From the NCBI GenBank assembly GCA_002435715.1, contig DISD01000068.1, positions 26,539-90,538 of the forward strand: a stretch of 64,000 bases of DNA. The letters run 5' to 3'. Positions 8,676-17,887 of this stretch are shown here, one piece after another; positions within the stretch are counted from its first letter, which is position 1; the number at the start of each line of letters is the position of its first letter. Below the pieces are notes generated by a model. That model was not told the origin of the DNA. It saw only the letters and a program-made list of their open reading frames with translations, and did no database searches. The stretch comes from Rhodospirillaceae bacterium UBA6219 (GTDB lineage: Bacteria > Pseudomonadota > Alphaproteobacteria > Rhodospirillales > Magnetospirillaceae). The position numbers and the translations under genes were made by a program.

Positions 8676-9476
8676 ATGAACGATCTCGACCAACTGGAAG
8701 CCCAGTCCATCTATATCTTCCGCGAAGCCTTCAACCGGCTCGACAAGATCGCCATGCTGTGGTCCATCGGCAAGGACAGCAACGTCATGCTGTGGCTGGC
8801 GCGCAAGGCTTTCTTCGGCCATGTGCCGTTCCCGGTCCTGCATGTGGACACCAGCTACAAGATCCCGGAAATGATCGAGTTCCGCGACCGCGTGGCCAAG
8901 GAATGGAACTTGCCCTTGATCGTCGGCCAGAACAAGGCGGCACTGGAATCCGGCATGCATCCCAGCCAGGGCCGGGTCAATTGCTGCTCGGCCCTGAAGA
9001 CCGAAGGGTTGAAGGCGCTGCTGGCCGAGCACGGTTTCACCGGCGTCATCGCCGGCATCCGCCGCGACGAGGAAGGCACGCGGGCCAAGGAACGGGTGTT
9101 TTCCCCGCGCAACGACACCAATGAATGGGACGTGCGCGACCAGCCGCCGGAATTTTGGGACCAGTTCAAGACCGACTTCGCGCCCGGCACCCATCTGCGC
9201 ATCCATCCGCTGCTGGCCTGGACCGAACTGGACGTGTGGCGCTACATCGCCCGCGAAGGCATTCCGGTGGTCGACCTGTATTTCGCTAAGCACGGCAAAC
9301 GTTATCGCAGCTTGGGCTGCGCCCCTTGCACCGGTTCCATCGCTTCGACCGCCTCGACCGTCGAGGAAATCGTTGAAGAACTGGAAACCACCAAGACGTC
9401 CGAACGCGCCGGCCGCGCCCAGGACAAGGAATCCGAAGACGCCTTCGAGCGGCTGCGTGCCGCCGGCTACATGTAA
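8676..9476 (+). CDS. cysD: Sulfate adenylyltransferase subunit 2
   Basis: About 266 residues from ATG 8676 (MNDLDQLE); the frame is open further upstream but that part lies inside cysH and does not look like the family. The N-type ATP pyrophosphatase loop is SIGKDSNVML, where the family usually has SGGKDS. The RAKERVFSPR and GCAPCTGS segments are typical of CysD. With CysN it makes APS from ATP and sulfate. It lies 13 bases after cysH and 18 before cysNC in the same operon. Confidence 0.95.
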   Translation: MNDLDQLEAQSIYIFREAFNRLDKIAMLWSIGKDSNVMLWLARKAFFGHVPFPVLHVDTSYKIPEMIEFRDRVAKEWNLPLIVGQNKAALESGMHPSQGRVNCCSALKTEGLKALLAEHGFTGVIAGIRRDEEGTRAKERVFSPRNDTNEWDVRDQPPEFWDQFKTDFAPGTHLRIHPLLAWTELDVWRYIAREGIPVVDLYFAKHGKRYRSLGCAPCTGSIASTASTVEEIVEELETTKTSERAGRAQDKESEDAFERLRAAGYM

Positions 9477-9494
9477 GCAAGGGACGCGAACATC

Positions 9495-11345
9495 ATGTCC
9501 AACACCCCGTTGAAGATCGTCGTCGTCGGCCATGTGGACCACGGCAAGTCCACCCTGGTCGGCCGCCTGCTGCACGAAACCGGCGCCCTGCCCGAAGGCA
9601 AGGTGGAATACCTGAAGGAAGTCTGCGACAAGCGCGGCATGCCCTTCGAATGGGCCTTCGTCATGGATGCGCTGCAGGCCGAACGTGACCAGGGCATCAC
9701 CATCGACACCTCGCAACTGCGGTTCCACACCGGCAACCGTCCGGTGCTGATCATCGACGCGCCGGGCCATAAAGAATTCCTGAAGAACATGATCACCGGC
9801 GCCGCTTCCGCCGAAGCCGCCGTGCTGATCGTCGACGCCCATGAAGGGGTGCAGGAACAGACCCGCCGCCATGGTTATCTGCTGCATCTTCTGGGCCTGT
9901 CGCAGATCGCCGTGGTGGTCAACAAGATGGATCTGGTGGGGTGGTCGGAAGCCCGCTTCCAGGAAGTTGATGCCGAAATCCGTGCCTATCTGGCCGGCAT
10001 CGGTGTCACCCCCACCCATGTGGTCCCGGTTTCCGCCCGGGGCGGCGATTTCATCAAGGATCGTTCCCAGGCCGCCGCCTGGTACCAGGGACCGACGGTG
10101 CTGGAAGCTCTGGACGGGTTCGCCGCCGCCGCCACGGCCCATGATCTGGACCTGCGCTTCCCGGTCCAGGACGTCTACAAGTTCGATACCCGCCGCATCG
10201 TCTCGGGCCGGATCGAATCGGGCCGCCTGAAGGTGGGCGACAAGCTGGTGTTCTCGCCGTCGGGCAAGTCGGCGCGTGTCGCTTCCATCGAAGGCTGGGC
10301 CGGTTCCGACGTCACCGTGTTGTCGGCCGGGGCCGGCCAGTCGGTGGGTTTCACCTTGGACGAGCCGATCTTCGTCGAACGCGGTCAGATCGCCCACTTG
10401 GCCGAATCCGCCCCGGCCTTGGCGCACGAGGTCAAGGCGCGGGTGTTCTGGCTGGGCCGTGACCCGCTGGCCTTGGGGGACCGCTTGAAGTTGAAGCTGT
10501 CCACCGCCGAATATCTAGTTGAAGTGGCCGCCATCGAGCGCGTCATCGATGTCGAGGATCTGGGCAGCCACCAGGGCGCCCAGGTCGGCCGCAACGCCGT
10601 CGCCGAAGTGGTGCTGCGCTCGCGTTCCGCCATGGCCTTCGACACCTTCGGCGCCAACGCCCGTTTGGGCCGTTTCGTGCTGGTTCATGGTTACGACATC
10701 GTCGGCGGCGGCATCGTCGCGTCGGCCAACGACACCCGCAACATCTTCCAGGTCAACCATCAGGTGACCGCCGAGTCCCGCGCCCGGGCCAACGCTCACA
10801 AGGGTGGCGTGTTGTGGCTGACCGGTCTGTCGGGGGCCGGCAAGTCGACCATCGCCATGGAACTGGAACGCCGTCTGTTCCAAAAAGGCTGGCAGGTCAA
10901 CGTGTTGGATGGTGACAACGTCCGTCACGGATTGTGCAGCGATTTGGGCTTCACCCATGAAGACCGCACCGAAAACATCCGCCGTGTCGGCGAAGTGGCG
11001 CATCTGTTCGCCAAGGCCGGCATGTTGGTGATCACCGCCTTCATCAGCCCCTATCGTGCCGACCGCGACCGGGTCCGCGCCATCGATGCCGAGGCTTTCC
11101 ACGAAATCCATGTCGCCACCGGCCTGGATGCCTGCGAAGCCCGCGACCCCAAGGGCCTTTACAGGAAGGCCCGTCAGGGCGAGATCGCCGATTTCACCGG
11201 TGTTTCCGCCCCCTACGAAGCCCCGGATGTCCCCGAATTGGCCTTGAACACCGAAGGCAAGTCGGTGGACGAGACGGTGGCCGAATTGCTGGTCTATGTG
11301 GAAAACCGCTTTGGCCGAGCGGCGGTGGACAGTCTCAGCGCTTAG
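9495..11345 (+). CDS. cysNC: Bifunctional sulfate adenylyltransferase subunit 1 / APS kinase
   Basis: 616 residues. The N-terminal GTPase (about 1-420) has GHVDHGKST, DAPGHKEF and NKMD, as in elongation-factor-type CysN. The C-terminal APS kinase (about 435-616) begins at the P-loop GLSGAGKST and includes the LDGDNVRHGL signature. The GTPase drives APS synthesis with CysD; the kinase makes PAPS. Fusion of the two is common in alphaproteobacteria. It ends the sulfate operon and is followed by a strong hairpin. Confidence 0.96.
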   Translation: MSNTPLKIVVVGHVDHGKSTLVGRLLHETGALPEGKVEYLKEVCDKRGMPFEWAFVMDALQAERDQGITIDTSQLRFHTGNRPVLIIDAPGHKEFLKNMITGAASAEAAVLIVDAHEGVQEQTRRHGYLLHLLGLSQIAVVVNKMDLVGWSEARFQEVDAEIRAYLAGIGVTPTHVVPVSARGGDFIKDRSQAAAWYQGPTVLEALDGFAAAATAHDLDLRFPVQDVYKFDTRRIVSGRIESGRLKVGDKLVFSPSGKSARVASIEGWAGSDVTVLSAGAGQSVGFTLDEPIFVERGQIAHLAESAPALAHEVKARVFWLGRDPLALGDRLKLKLSTAEYLVEVAAIERVIDVEDLGSHQGAQVGRNAVAEVVLRSRSAMAFDTFGANARLGRFVLVHGYDIVGGGIVASANDTRNIFQVNHQVTAESRARANAHKGGVLWLTGLSGAGKSTIAMELERRLFQKGWQVNVLDGDNVRHGLCSDLGFTHEDRTENIRRVGEVAHLFAKAGMLVITAFISPYRADRDRVRAIDAEAFHEIHVATGLDACEARDPKGLYRKARQGEIADFTGVSAPYEAPDVPELALNTEGKSVDETVAELLVYVENRFGRAAVDSLSA

Positions 11346-11361
11346 AATCAATTCAAAAGAT

Positions 11362-11386
11362 GGGGGCGAAGTATACCTTCGCCCCC
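11362..11386 (+). terminator. Stem-loop terminator after cysNC
   Basis: GGGGGCGAAG-TATAC-CTTCGCCCCC forms a perfect 10-bp stem with a 5-base loop, 16 bases after the cysNC stop. The following TTGTT is only a short T-rich tract. Confidence 0.75.
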
Positions 11387-11458
11387 TTGTTCCCGTTCAG
11401 CGGGAAACGCACACTTAGGAAAAAGGTAATACCAGGAAATAGTGCTGAGGGAGGTCGC

Positions 11459-13141
11459 GTGACGACAGAGCGGAACCGGAGCCGGCTGGTAGCAGCGACG
11501 ACGCCTTTTCGGCGCCGCTCCGTCATTTCGCGCCTGCGCACCCGCATCACCGAGCTGGAAGAAGCCCACCGCGAGGCCAATGCCGCCCGTGACGCCTTGA
11601 TGGTTGCCACTAAGGCGCTTCGGGAAAGCGAGGAACGCTACGCCCTGGCCATGCGCGGCCCCAACGAGGGGCTGTGGGATTGGAACCCGATCACCAAGGA
11701 ATTGTTCCTGTCCACCCGCCTGCTGGCCATCTTGGGTTTTGATGGCGAGACGGTGCGCACCACGTCCCATGACTGGCTGAAGATGGTGCATCCCGACGAC
11801 CGGGAGGCTTATCAATCCACCCTGATCCGCCACCTGAAGGGCGAAACCGACCATTTCGAAAGCGAATACCGGGTCCGCACCCGCAATGGCGAATATCGCT
11901 GGATCCGGGCACGCGGGGTGGCGGTGCGCGGCGTCAACGGCGTCGCCACCCGCATGGTCGGTTCGTTGGGCGACATCACCGACAGCAAACGGCGCGAAGC
12001 GGTGCTGCGGGCCAGCGAAGCCCGCTTCCGGTCGTTGGTCGAGGTGGCGGCCAGTATCATCGTGGTGGTTGGTTTCGACGGACGGGTGCAGGAATTCAAC
12101 CGCGAGGCCGAACGTATCCTGGGGTTGTCGCCGACCGAGGTTTTGGGCAAGCCCTGGCGTCTGGTTTTGGGCGGCAGTATGGGGGTTTCCTTCGAGCAAT
12201 GGCTGGCCCAGGCCCGCGCCGGCCAGCAATTGCGCGACCAGGAAGGGGCTTTGGGCTCGCGGGTGGTGTCGTGGAACTTGGCGCCGTTGGACAGCGAAGA
12301 CGGCATCGTCATCGTCGGTCAGGACATCACCGAACGGCGCCGCGCCGAAACCGCGCTGCGCCAAGCCAACGATTTGCTGGAATACCGGGTCGCCGCCCGC
12401 ACCGCGGAAGCCGAAGCGGCACAGCGTCTGGCCGAAGACGCCAATCGCTGCAAAAGCGAGTTCCTGGCCAATATGAGCCACGAATTGCGCACGCCGCTGA
12501 ACGCCATCATCGGCTTTTCCGACGTCATGCGGTTGGGTGTGTTGGGGCCGGTGCAAAACCCCGTTTATGGGGAATACGTGGAATCCATCTGGGAATCGGG
12601 CACCCACCTGCTGTCCATCATCAACGAGGTTCTGGACCTGTCCAAGGTCGAATCCGGGCATTTCGACATGGTCCCGGAAAACCTGCCGCTGGTTCCCCTG
12701 GCCGAACAGGTGATCCGCCTGTTGCAGGAAAAGGCCATGCGCCAGCGTCTGGAACTGCGTTTGTCGGTCGAGACGGATCCTGGTCTGGTTCGCGTCGATC
12801 CCTTGCGCATGAAGCAGGTGATGCTGAATTTGGTGGGCAATTCCCTGAAGTTCACCCCGGCCGGCGGCAGCGTGACCCTGGCTTTGGGGCGCGATGGCGA
12901 CGGCGTGTGGGTCAAGGTGGTGGATTCCGGCATCGGCATGAAGCCCGACGACATCCAGCGGGTGCTGGAACCCTTCGTCCAGGTGGATGACCAGGCGACG
13001 CGACGCCATGCCGGAACCGGTTTGGGGCTGCCCTTGGCCAAGAAGTTCATCGAACTGCATGGCGGTACGCTGAATGTGGACAGCACGCCCGGCCAGGGCA
13101 CCACGGTGACCATCCGGCTTTCTTCCGCCGCCTTGGGTTGA
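11459..13141 (+). CDS. PAS-PAS sensor histidine kinase
   Basis: 560 residues from GTG 11459; GAGGGAGG just upstream supports this start, and an earlier in-frame start would place the terminator hairpin inside the gene. A short N-terminal coiled coil (about 22-50) is followed by a PAS_3-type domain (about 55-180), a second PAS (about 185-295), a coiled coil, a phosphoacceptor domain with His341 in NMSHELRTPL, and an ATPase domain (NLVGNSLKF, DSGIGM, GTGLGL). No membrane segment or receiver is seen. The partner response regulator is not in the window. Conserved HATPase boxes suggest an active kinase. Confidence 0.93.
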   Translation: MTTERNRSRLVAATTPFRRRSVISRLRTRITELEEAHREANAARDALMVATKALRESEERYALAMRGPNEGLWDWNPITKELFLSTRLLAILGFDGETVRTTSHDWLKMVHPDDREAYQSTLIRHLKGETDHFESEYRVRTRNGEYRWIRARGVAVRGVNGVATRMVGSLGDITDSKRREAVLRASEARFRSLVEVAASIIVVVGFDGRVQEFNREAERILGLSPTEVLGKPWRLVLGGSMGVSFEQWLAQARAGQQLRDQEGALGSRVVSWNLAPLDSEDGIVIVGQDITERRRAETALRQANDLLEYRVAARTAEAEAAQRLAEDANRCKSEFLANMSHELRTPLNAIIGFSDVMRLGVLGPVQNPVYGEYVESIWESGTHLLSIINEVLDLSKVESGHFDMVPENLPLVPLAEQVIRLLQEKAMRQRLELRLSVETDPGLVRVDPLRMKQVMLNLVGNSLKFTPAGGSVTLALGRDGDGVWVKVVDSGIGMKPDDIQRVLEPFVQVDDQATRRHAGTGLGLPLAKKFIELHGGTLNVDSTPGQGTTVTIRLSSAALG

Positions 13142-13177
13142 TAGTCTGTCGCACCGACAGACCAAGGAGCTGCTGAC

Positions 13178-14557
13178 ATGTCCGGTTTTGACTTCGACCT
13201 CGTCACCATCGGTGTCGGTTCCGGTGGCGTTCGCGCTTCACGCATGGCAGCGCGGCTGGGCAAGAAGGTGGCGGCCATCGAGGAAAGCCGGGTCGGCGGC
13301 ACCTGCGTCATGCGCGGCTGCGTGCCCAAGAAGCTGTTGGTGATGGGCGGCCATTTCGCCGAGGACATCGCCGATGCCGCCGGTTTCGGCTGGGATATCG
13401 GTTCGGTCAGCTTCGACTGGGCGCGGCTGATCAGCGCCAAGAACGCTGAATTGAACCGCCTGGAAACCGTCTATAACCGCATCATGCGCGATGCCGGCGT
13501 CACCATGTTCGAGGGACGCGGCACCGTGGTCGACGCCCACACCGTCAAGGTGGGCGACAAGATGCTGAGCGCCGAGAACATCCTGGTGGCCACCGGCGGG
13601 CGGCCGTCGCTTCCGCATATCCCCGGCATCGAACACGCCATCACCTCGGACGAGGCGCTGGATCTGCTGCAATTGCCCGCTTCGGTGGCCATTGTCGGCG
13701 GCGGTTATATCGCAGTGGAATTCGCCGGTATCTTCAATGCCCTGGGGGCCAAGGTGACGCAGATCATCCGGGCCGAGGCGACGCTGCGCGGCTTCGACCA
13801 GGATGTGCGCGCCGCCCTGGACGAAGCCATGGTGGCCAAAGGCATCGATCTGCGGCGTGAAACCCAGGTGCTGTCCATCGAGAAGGTCAAGGGCGGCTAT
13901 GATCTGCGGCTGTCGGGCGACGAGACCCTGCGTGTCGACCTGGTCATGTACGCCACCGGCCGGGCCCCCAACACCAAGGGTTTGGGCTTGGTGGAAGCCG
14001 GCGTCCAGTTGGACAAGAACGGCGCCGTGGTGGTGGACGAATTCTCGCAAAGCTCGGTGCCCAGCATCTGGGCCATCGGCGACGTCACCGACCGCATGAA
14101 CCTGACCCCGGTGGCCCTGGCCGAGGGCATGGCTTTGGTGCAGACCCTGTTCCTGGGCAACCCCACCAGCACCGATTACGACAATGTCCCCACCGCCGTG
14201 TTCTCCATGCCGCCCATCGCCACCGTGGGGCTGACCGAGGAACAGGCGCGGGGCCAATATGGCTGTGCCATCGACGTCTATGTCTCGCGCTTCAAGCCCA
14301 TGAAGAACACGTTGTCGGGCCGCGATGAACGCACGCTGATGAAGATCATCGTCGATCAAAAGACCGACAAGGTCCTGGGCATCCATGTGCTGGGCCCCGA
14401 CGGGCCGGAAATGGTCCAGGGCTTCGCCGTCGCACTGAAATGCGGGGCCACCAAGGCCCAGCTGGATTCCACCATCGGCATCCACCCGACGGCGGCCGAG
14501 GAACTGGTCACCATGCGTGACAAACGCCCCGATCCCAGCCCGGAATGCTCGGAATAG
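13178..14557 (+). CDS. gor: Glutathione-disulfide reductase
   Basis: 459 residues, usual length. The FAD-binding GVGSGGVRAS motif is at 12-21, the redox disulfide is Cys43/Cys48 in GGTCVMRGCVPKK, the NAD(P) fold shows GGGYIAVEFAG, and the C-terminal catalytic HPTAAEE is present. The Met-Arg between the cysteines matches the alphaproteobacterial type. It reduces GSSG with NADPH in the cytosol. AAGGAG lies upstream of the ATG. It could work with the CGFS glutaredoxin encoded near 50.6 kb. Confidence 0.95.
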   Translation: MSGFDFDLVTIGVGSGGVRASRMAARLGKKVAAIEESRVGGTCVMRGCVPKKLLVMGGHFAEDIADAAGFGWDIGSVSFDWARLISAKNAELNRLETVYNRIMRDAGVTMFEGRGTVVDAHTVKVGDKMLSAENILVATGGRPSLPHIPGIEHAITSDEALDLLQLPASVAIVGGGYIAVEFAGIFNALGAKVTQIIRAEATLRGFDQDVRAALDEAMVAKGIDLRRETQVLSIEKVKGGYDLRLSGDETLRVDLVMYATGRAPNTKGLGLVEAGVQLDKNGAVVVDEFSQSSVPSIWAIGDVTDRMNLTPVALAEGMALVQTLFLGNPTSTDYDNVPTAVFSMPPIATVGLTEEQARGQYGCAIDVYVSRFKPMKNTLSGRDERTLMKIIVDQKTDKVLGIHVLGPDGPEMVQGFAVALKCGATKAQLDSTIGIHPTAAEELVTMRDKRPDPSPECSE

Positions 14558-14560
14558 GGG

Positions 14561-14755
14561 ATGGAAAAGGATTTTTCTGAGAAGTCGGATGCTTGGCTCG
14601 AAGGGATTGCTGCCCTTGGCACTCATCATGCCGATAAAGGCGCAGCCATTGCCGAAATCAAGCGGCGAGATCGCAACGAACAAAATGCGCTAGCTGACAA
14701 AACCTGCGGACTGCTGAAATCGCGGCAATTGCCTCTGCCGTCTCCGATTGGATAA
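14561..14755 (+). CDS. Small hypothetical protein
   Basis: A 64-codon frame starting 3 bases after gor. It is Lys/Glu/Asp-rich in its first half (MEKDFSEKSDAWLEGIAAL) and has a lower GC content than its neighbours. No ribosome site other than the gor end is clear, and no family is recognised. It may be real and translationally coupled to gor, or it may be chance. Confidence 0.35.
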   Translation: MEKDFSEKSDAWLEGIAALGTHHADKGAAIAEIKRRDRNEQNALADKTCGLLKSRQLPLPSPIG

Positions 14756-14794
14756 AGTAAGTTCGCGGACAGTCGGTAATTGGAGAAGGGTGTC

Positions 14795-15088
14795 TTGCCG
14801 GCGCTCGACCACATCCTTGAACAGCTAAGAGCCATGCAGCCGGATCTGCGGCGACGCTACCCGTTGCGTTCGCTGGGTGTGTTCGGCTCTTATGCCCGTG
14901 GCGACCAGGGGGCCGACAGTGATGTCGATCTGCTGGTCGAGTTGGGCGATGACATGGATTTGCTGGCTTATGCCGGTTTGCAGCAGGAACTGAGCGACGC
15001 CCTGGGCCTGCCCGTCGATTTGGTCGAGCGTGAAGCCTTGCGACCCCGTATCGCCGCGCAAATCTTGGCGGAAGTGGTGCCCGTGTGA
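14795..15088 (+). CDS. mntA: MntA-type nucleotidyltransferase antitoxin
   Basis: About 97 residues from TTG 14795, preferred over an in-frame TTG at 14780 because GGAGAAGG (14782-14789) would overlap that earlier codon. The minimal nucleotidyltransferase core is visible: GSYARG followed by DSDVDLLVEL, with the two metal-binding aspartates. MntA antitoxins neutralise their HEPN-type HepT partner by adding AMP to it. The stop overlaps the start of hepT by 4 bases, as expected for this pair. Here the partner is frameshifted, so the antitoxin seems to be an orphan. Confidence 0.88.
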   Translation: MPALDHILEQLRAMQPDLRRRYPLRSLGVFGSYARGDQGADSDVDLLVELGDDMDLLAYAGLQQELSDALGLPVDLVEREALRPRIAAQILAEVVPV

Positions 15089-15433
15089 GGCGCGATCCCG
15101 CCGCGTGCCTCGCCGATATGCTGGATTTTGCCCGCGACGCCCAAAGCTTTGTTGATGGCATGGATTTTCAAGCCTTTGCCGCCGACCGTAAAACCCAATA
15201 CGCGGTGTTGCGGGCGTTGGAAGTCATCGGCGAAGCGGCCGGCCAAGCGGGTTCCCGATGACGTGCAGCAGCGCTTCCCGGATATTCCCTGGCGGCAGAT
15301 CATCGGCATGCGCAATATCATCGCCCATGATTATTTGGGAATCCGGCTGTCCCGTGTGCACGCCACCGCTGTCGATTTCCTGCCTGTGCTGGTGGCCCGT
15401 TTGCCGGCTATGATCGCGGAAGTATCCCCATAA
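15085..15433 (+). pseudogene. hepT: HepT-like HEPN toxin, frameshifted by a 4-bp duplication
   Basis: Translation from GTG 15085 gives a HepT N-terminus (RRDPAACLADMLDFARDAQ ... ALEVIGEAA) and then runs out of frame to a TGA at 15259-15261. The rest of the family, including the catalytic RNxxxH motif (MRNIIAHDYLG) and PDIPWRQIIG, continues to 15433 in another frame. The break is at a tandem GGCC GGCC (15237-15244): removing one copy restores GEAAKRVPDDV. The visible toxin would therefore lack the HEPN active site. A sequencing error at this short repeat is the main alternative. Confidence 0.85.
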
Positions 15434-15445
15434 GGGCGTCTGACC

Positions 15446-16321
15446 GTGCTCGATTACGATTTTCCCCTGTGGCGTCCGCCGTCGGAAGGCGACAACCTGA
15501 TCATCCAGGCGACGTTGGGCTGCCGGTTCAACGGCTGCACCTTCTGTTCCATGTACAAGGTCAAGGATTACCGCGCCCGGTCGCTGGAGGCGGTCTTCGA
15601 CGACATCGCCGCCGCCGCCGAAATCTGGCCCCAGGCGCACCGGGTGTTCCTGGCTGATGGCGATGCCTACAATCTGCCCACCGATCATCTGGCCGCCATC
15701 TGCGACCGGCTGGCGGCGACCTTTCCCAATTTGCAGCGGGTCACCGCCTATGCGACGCCGTTCAACCTGTTGGCCAAAAGCGTCGAGGAAATCCAAGCCC
15801 TGAAATCCAAGAAGCTGGGCTTGGTCTATGTGGGCATCGAAAGCGGCTCGGACATGATCTTGAAGAAGATCCGGAAGGGCAACGCCAAGCAGATGGAACA
15901 AGGCCTGGCCCGCGCCGCCGAGGCCGGGCTGAAAGTGTCGGCGACGGTGATCACCGGGCTGGGCGGCCAAGCCCACTGGCAGCAGCACATGGACGAAACC
16001 GCCGACATGCTGAACCGGGTGCCGGTGACCTTTTTGTCGACGCTTCAATTGCGCCTGGAGGACGTGGTCGAGGACCGTTTCATGGAGAAATTCGCCGAGC
16101 CCTTCGCCTGGCAGGACGACCGCGCCATCTTGCTGGAAATGCGTCGTCTGGTGGAACGGTTGAATCCCCCGTCGCCGCTGATCTTCCGTTCCAACCATGC
16201 CAGTAACGCGCTACCCTTGGCCGGAACCTTGCCCAAGGATCGGGGCCGGGTGTTGGCGCAGATCGACCAATGCCTGGAACTGGGGCAGGGCATGCGGCCG
16301 CGCTGGATGCGAGGGTTGTAG
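15446..16321 (+). CDS. Radical SAM protein
   Basis: 291 residues from GTG 15446. The cluster motif is CRFNGCTFC, that is Cys-x4-Cys-x2-Cys, one residue longer than the classic Cys-x3-Cys-x2-Cys but the form seen in the radical SAM group with a following SMYK. An Elp3-like/SAM-binding core follows (VGIESGSD at about 131-138, VITGLGG at about 169-175). Substrate is not recognisable. It starts 12 bases after the hepT remnant, but this may be coincidental adjacency. Confidence 0.88.
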   Translation: MLDYDFPLWRPPSEGDNLIIQATLGCRFNGCTFCSMYKVKDYRARSLEAVFDDIAAAAEIWPQAHRVFLADGDAYNLPTDHLAAICDRLAATFPNLQRVTAYATPFNLLAKSVEEIQALKSKKLGLVYVGIESGSDMILKKIRKGNAKQMEQGLARAAEAGLKVSATVITGLGGQAHWQQHMDETADMLNRVPVTFLSTLQLRLEDVVEDRFMEKFAEPFAWQDDRAILLEMRRLVERLNPPSPLIFRSNHASNALPLAGTLPKDRGRVLAQIDQCLELGQGMRPRWMRGL

Positions 16322-16468
16322 GGATTGCCTAAGAATTGAGCCGCAAGGTCAGGCTTTGCGCATACTTTGGTTGGCGCACAGGTCATGGCCATTGAAATTT
16401 CATTGGTTTTTCCAGGCATGCCGGTTGCATTGCAAAAAGGCTAAAGCTGAATAGCGAATGGAGAGGGA

Positions 16469-17887
16469 ATGGCCTTCGACGAAATGAAATCCTCGGCCGG
16501 CGGCGTGCGCGCTCCCTACCGGGCCTATGAGAACTGGCTGTTGTCCTTGCCGCCCGACGTGCTGCGGCGCAAGCACGACGAAGCCGACATGCTGTTTCGG
16601 CGCCTTGGCATCACCTTCACCGTCTATGGCGACCAGGAAGGCACCGAGCGTCTGATCCCCTTCGACACCGTGCCGCGCATCATCTCGGCTTCCGAATGGA
16701 AGCATCTGTCGGCCGGCTGCTGCCAGCGTGTCCGCGCGCTGAACGCCTTCCTCAAGGATTTGTACCACGACCAGGAAATCCTGAAGGCCGGCATCATTCC
16801 CAAGCAACATGTCCTGGGCAACGCCATGTTCCGCCCGGAAATGATGGGCATCGACGTGGCCCGTGACGTCTATACCCACATCGCCGGCATCGATCTGGTG
16901 CGCACCGGCGAGAACGAGTTCTACGTCCTCGAAGACAATCTGCGCTCGCCGTCCGGGGTTTCCTACATGCTGGAAAACCGGGCGATGATGATGCGCCTGT
17001 TCCCCGATCTGTTCGCCCGCCACCAGGTGGCCCCGGTGGACGAGTATCCGGACATCCTGATCAAGAATCTGCGTTCGGTGGCGCCCGCCAAGTGCAAGGG
17101 CGACCCCAATGTGGTGATGATGACGCCCGGCTATTACAACTCGGCCTATTTCGAGCACGCCTTCCTGGCCGAGCAGATGGGCATCGAGCTGGTGGAAGGC
17201 CGCGACATGTTCGTCCAGGACGGGCTGGTGTGGATGCGCACCACCCGTGGTCCCAAGCGGGTGGACGTCATCTATCGCCGTATCGACGACGAATTCATGG
17301 ACCCCGACGCTTTCAACCCGGATTCGGCCCTGGGCGTGCGTGGTCTGCTGGATGCTTATCGCGGCGGCGGGGTGACCTTGGCGAACGCGATCGGCACCGG
17401 TGTCGCCGACGACAAGGCCACCTACACCTATGTGCCCGACATGGTGAAGTTCTATCTGGGCGAGGAACCCATCCTCAACAACGTGCCGACCTGGCGTCTG
17501 GAACGCGAGGACGACCGCAAATACGTGCTGGAACACTTGCCCGAATTGGTGGTCAAGGAAGTCCAGGGCGCCGGCGGTTACGGCATGCTGGTGGGGCCGA
17601 CCTCGACCAAGGCCAAGATCGAGGAATTCCGCAAGGTGATCCTGGCCAATCCATCCAATTACATCGCCCAGCCCACCTTGGCGCTGTCCACCGTGCCGAC
17701 CCTGGTCGAGCAAGGCATCGCGCCGCGTCACGTGGATTTGCGTCCCTATGTGCTGGCCGGCGAATCCGTCACCTTGGTGCCGGGCGGGCTGACCCGCGTG
17801 GCGTTGACCGAAGGGTCGCTGGTGGTCAATTCGTCGCAGGGCGGCGGGACCAAGGATACCTGGGTGCTGGAGAACGACCCATGCTGA
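16469..17887 (+). CDS. Circularly permuted ATP-grasp type 2 protein (DUF404/DUF407)
   Basis: 472 residues; the family signatures are LPPDVLRRKHDEAD, VLEDNLRSPSGVSYMLENR and a late segment VQGAGGYGMLVGPTST. This family is predicted to form peptide-like bonds with ATP, and is nearly always found beside an alpha-E (DUF403) gene. GGAGAGGGA immediately precedes the ATG. The stop overlaps the alpha-E start by 7 bases. The product of the reaction is not established from sequence. Confidence 0.93.
   Translation: MAFDEMKSSAGGVRAPYRAYENWLLSLPPDVLRRKHDEADMLFRRLGITFTVYGDQEGTERLIPFDTVPRIISASEWKHLSAGCCQRVRALNAFLKDLYHDQEILKAGIIPKQHVLGNAMFRPEMMGIDVARDVYTHIAGIDLVRTGENEFYVLEDNLRSPSGVSYMLENRAMMMRLFPDLFARHQVAPVDEYPDILIKNLRSVAPAKCKGDPNVVMMTPGYYNSAYFEHAFLAEQMGIELVEGRDMFVQDGLVWMRTTRGPKRVDVIYRRIDDEFMDPDAFNPDSALGVRGLLDAYRGGGVTLANAIGTGVADDKATYTYVPDMVKFYLGEEPILNNVPTWRLEREDDRKYVLEHLPELVVKEVQGAGGYGMLVGPTSTKAKIEEFRKVILANPSNYIAQPTLALSTVPTLVEQGIAPRHVDLRPYVLAGESVTLVPGGLTRVALTEGSLVVNSSQGGGTKDTWVLENDPC

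Noticed and set aside
13178..14557. Alternative identity of gor as dihydrolipoamide or mercuric reductase
   Set aside because: The redox motif GGTCxxRGCVPKK and the length fit glutathione reductase; no lipoyl or metal-binding domain is present.
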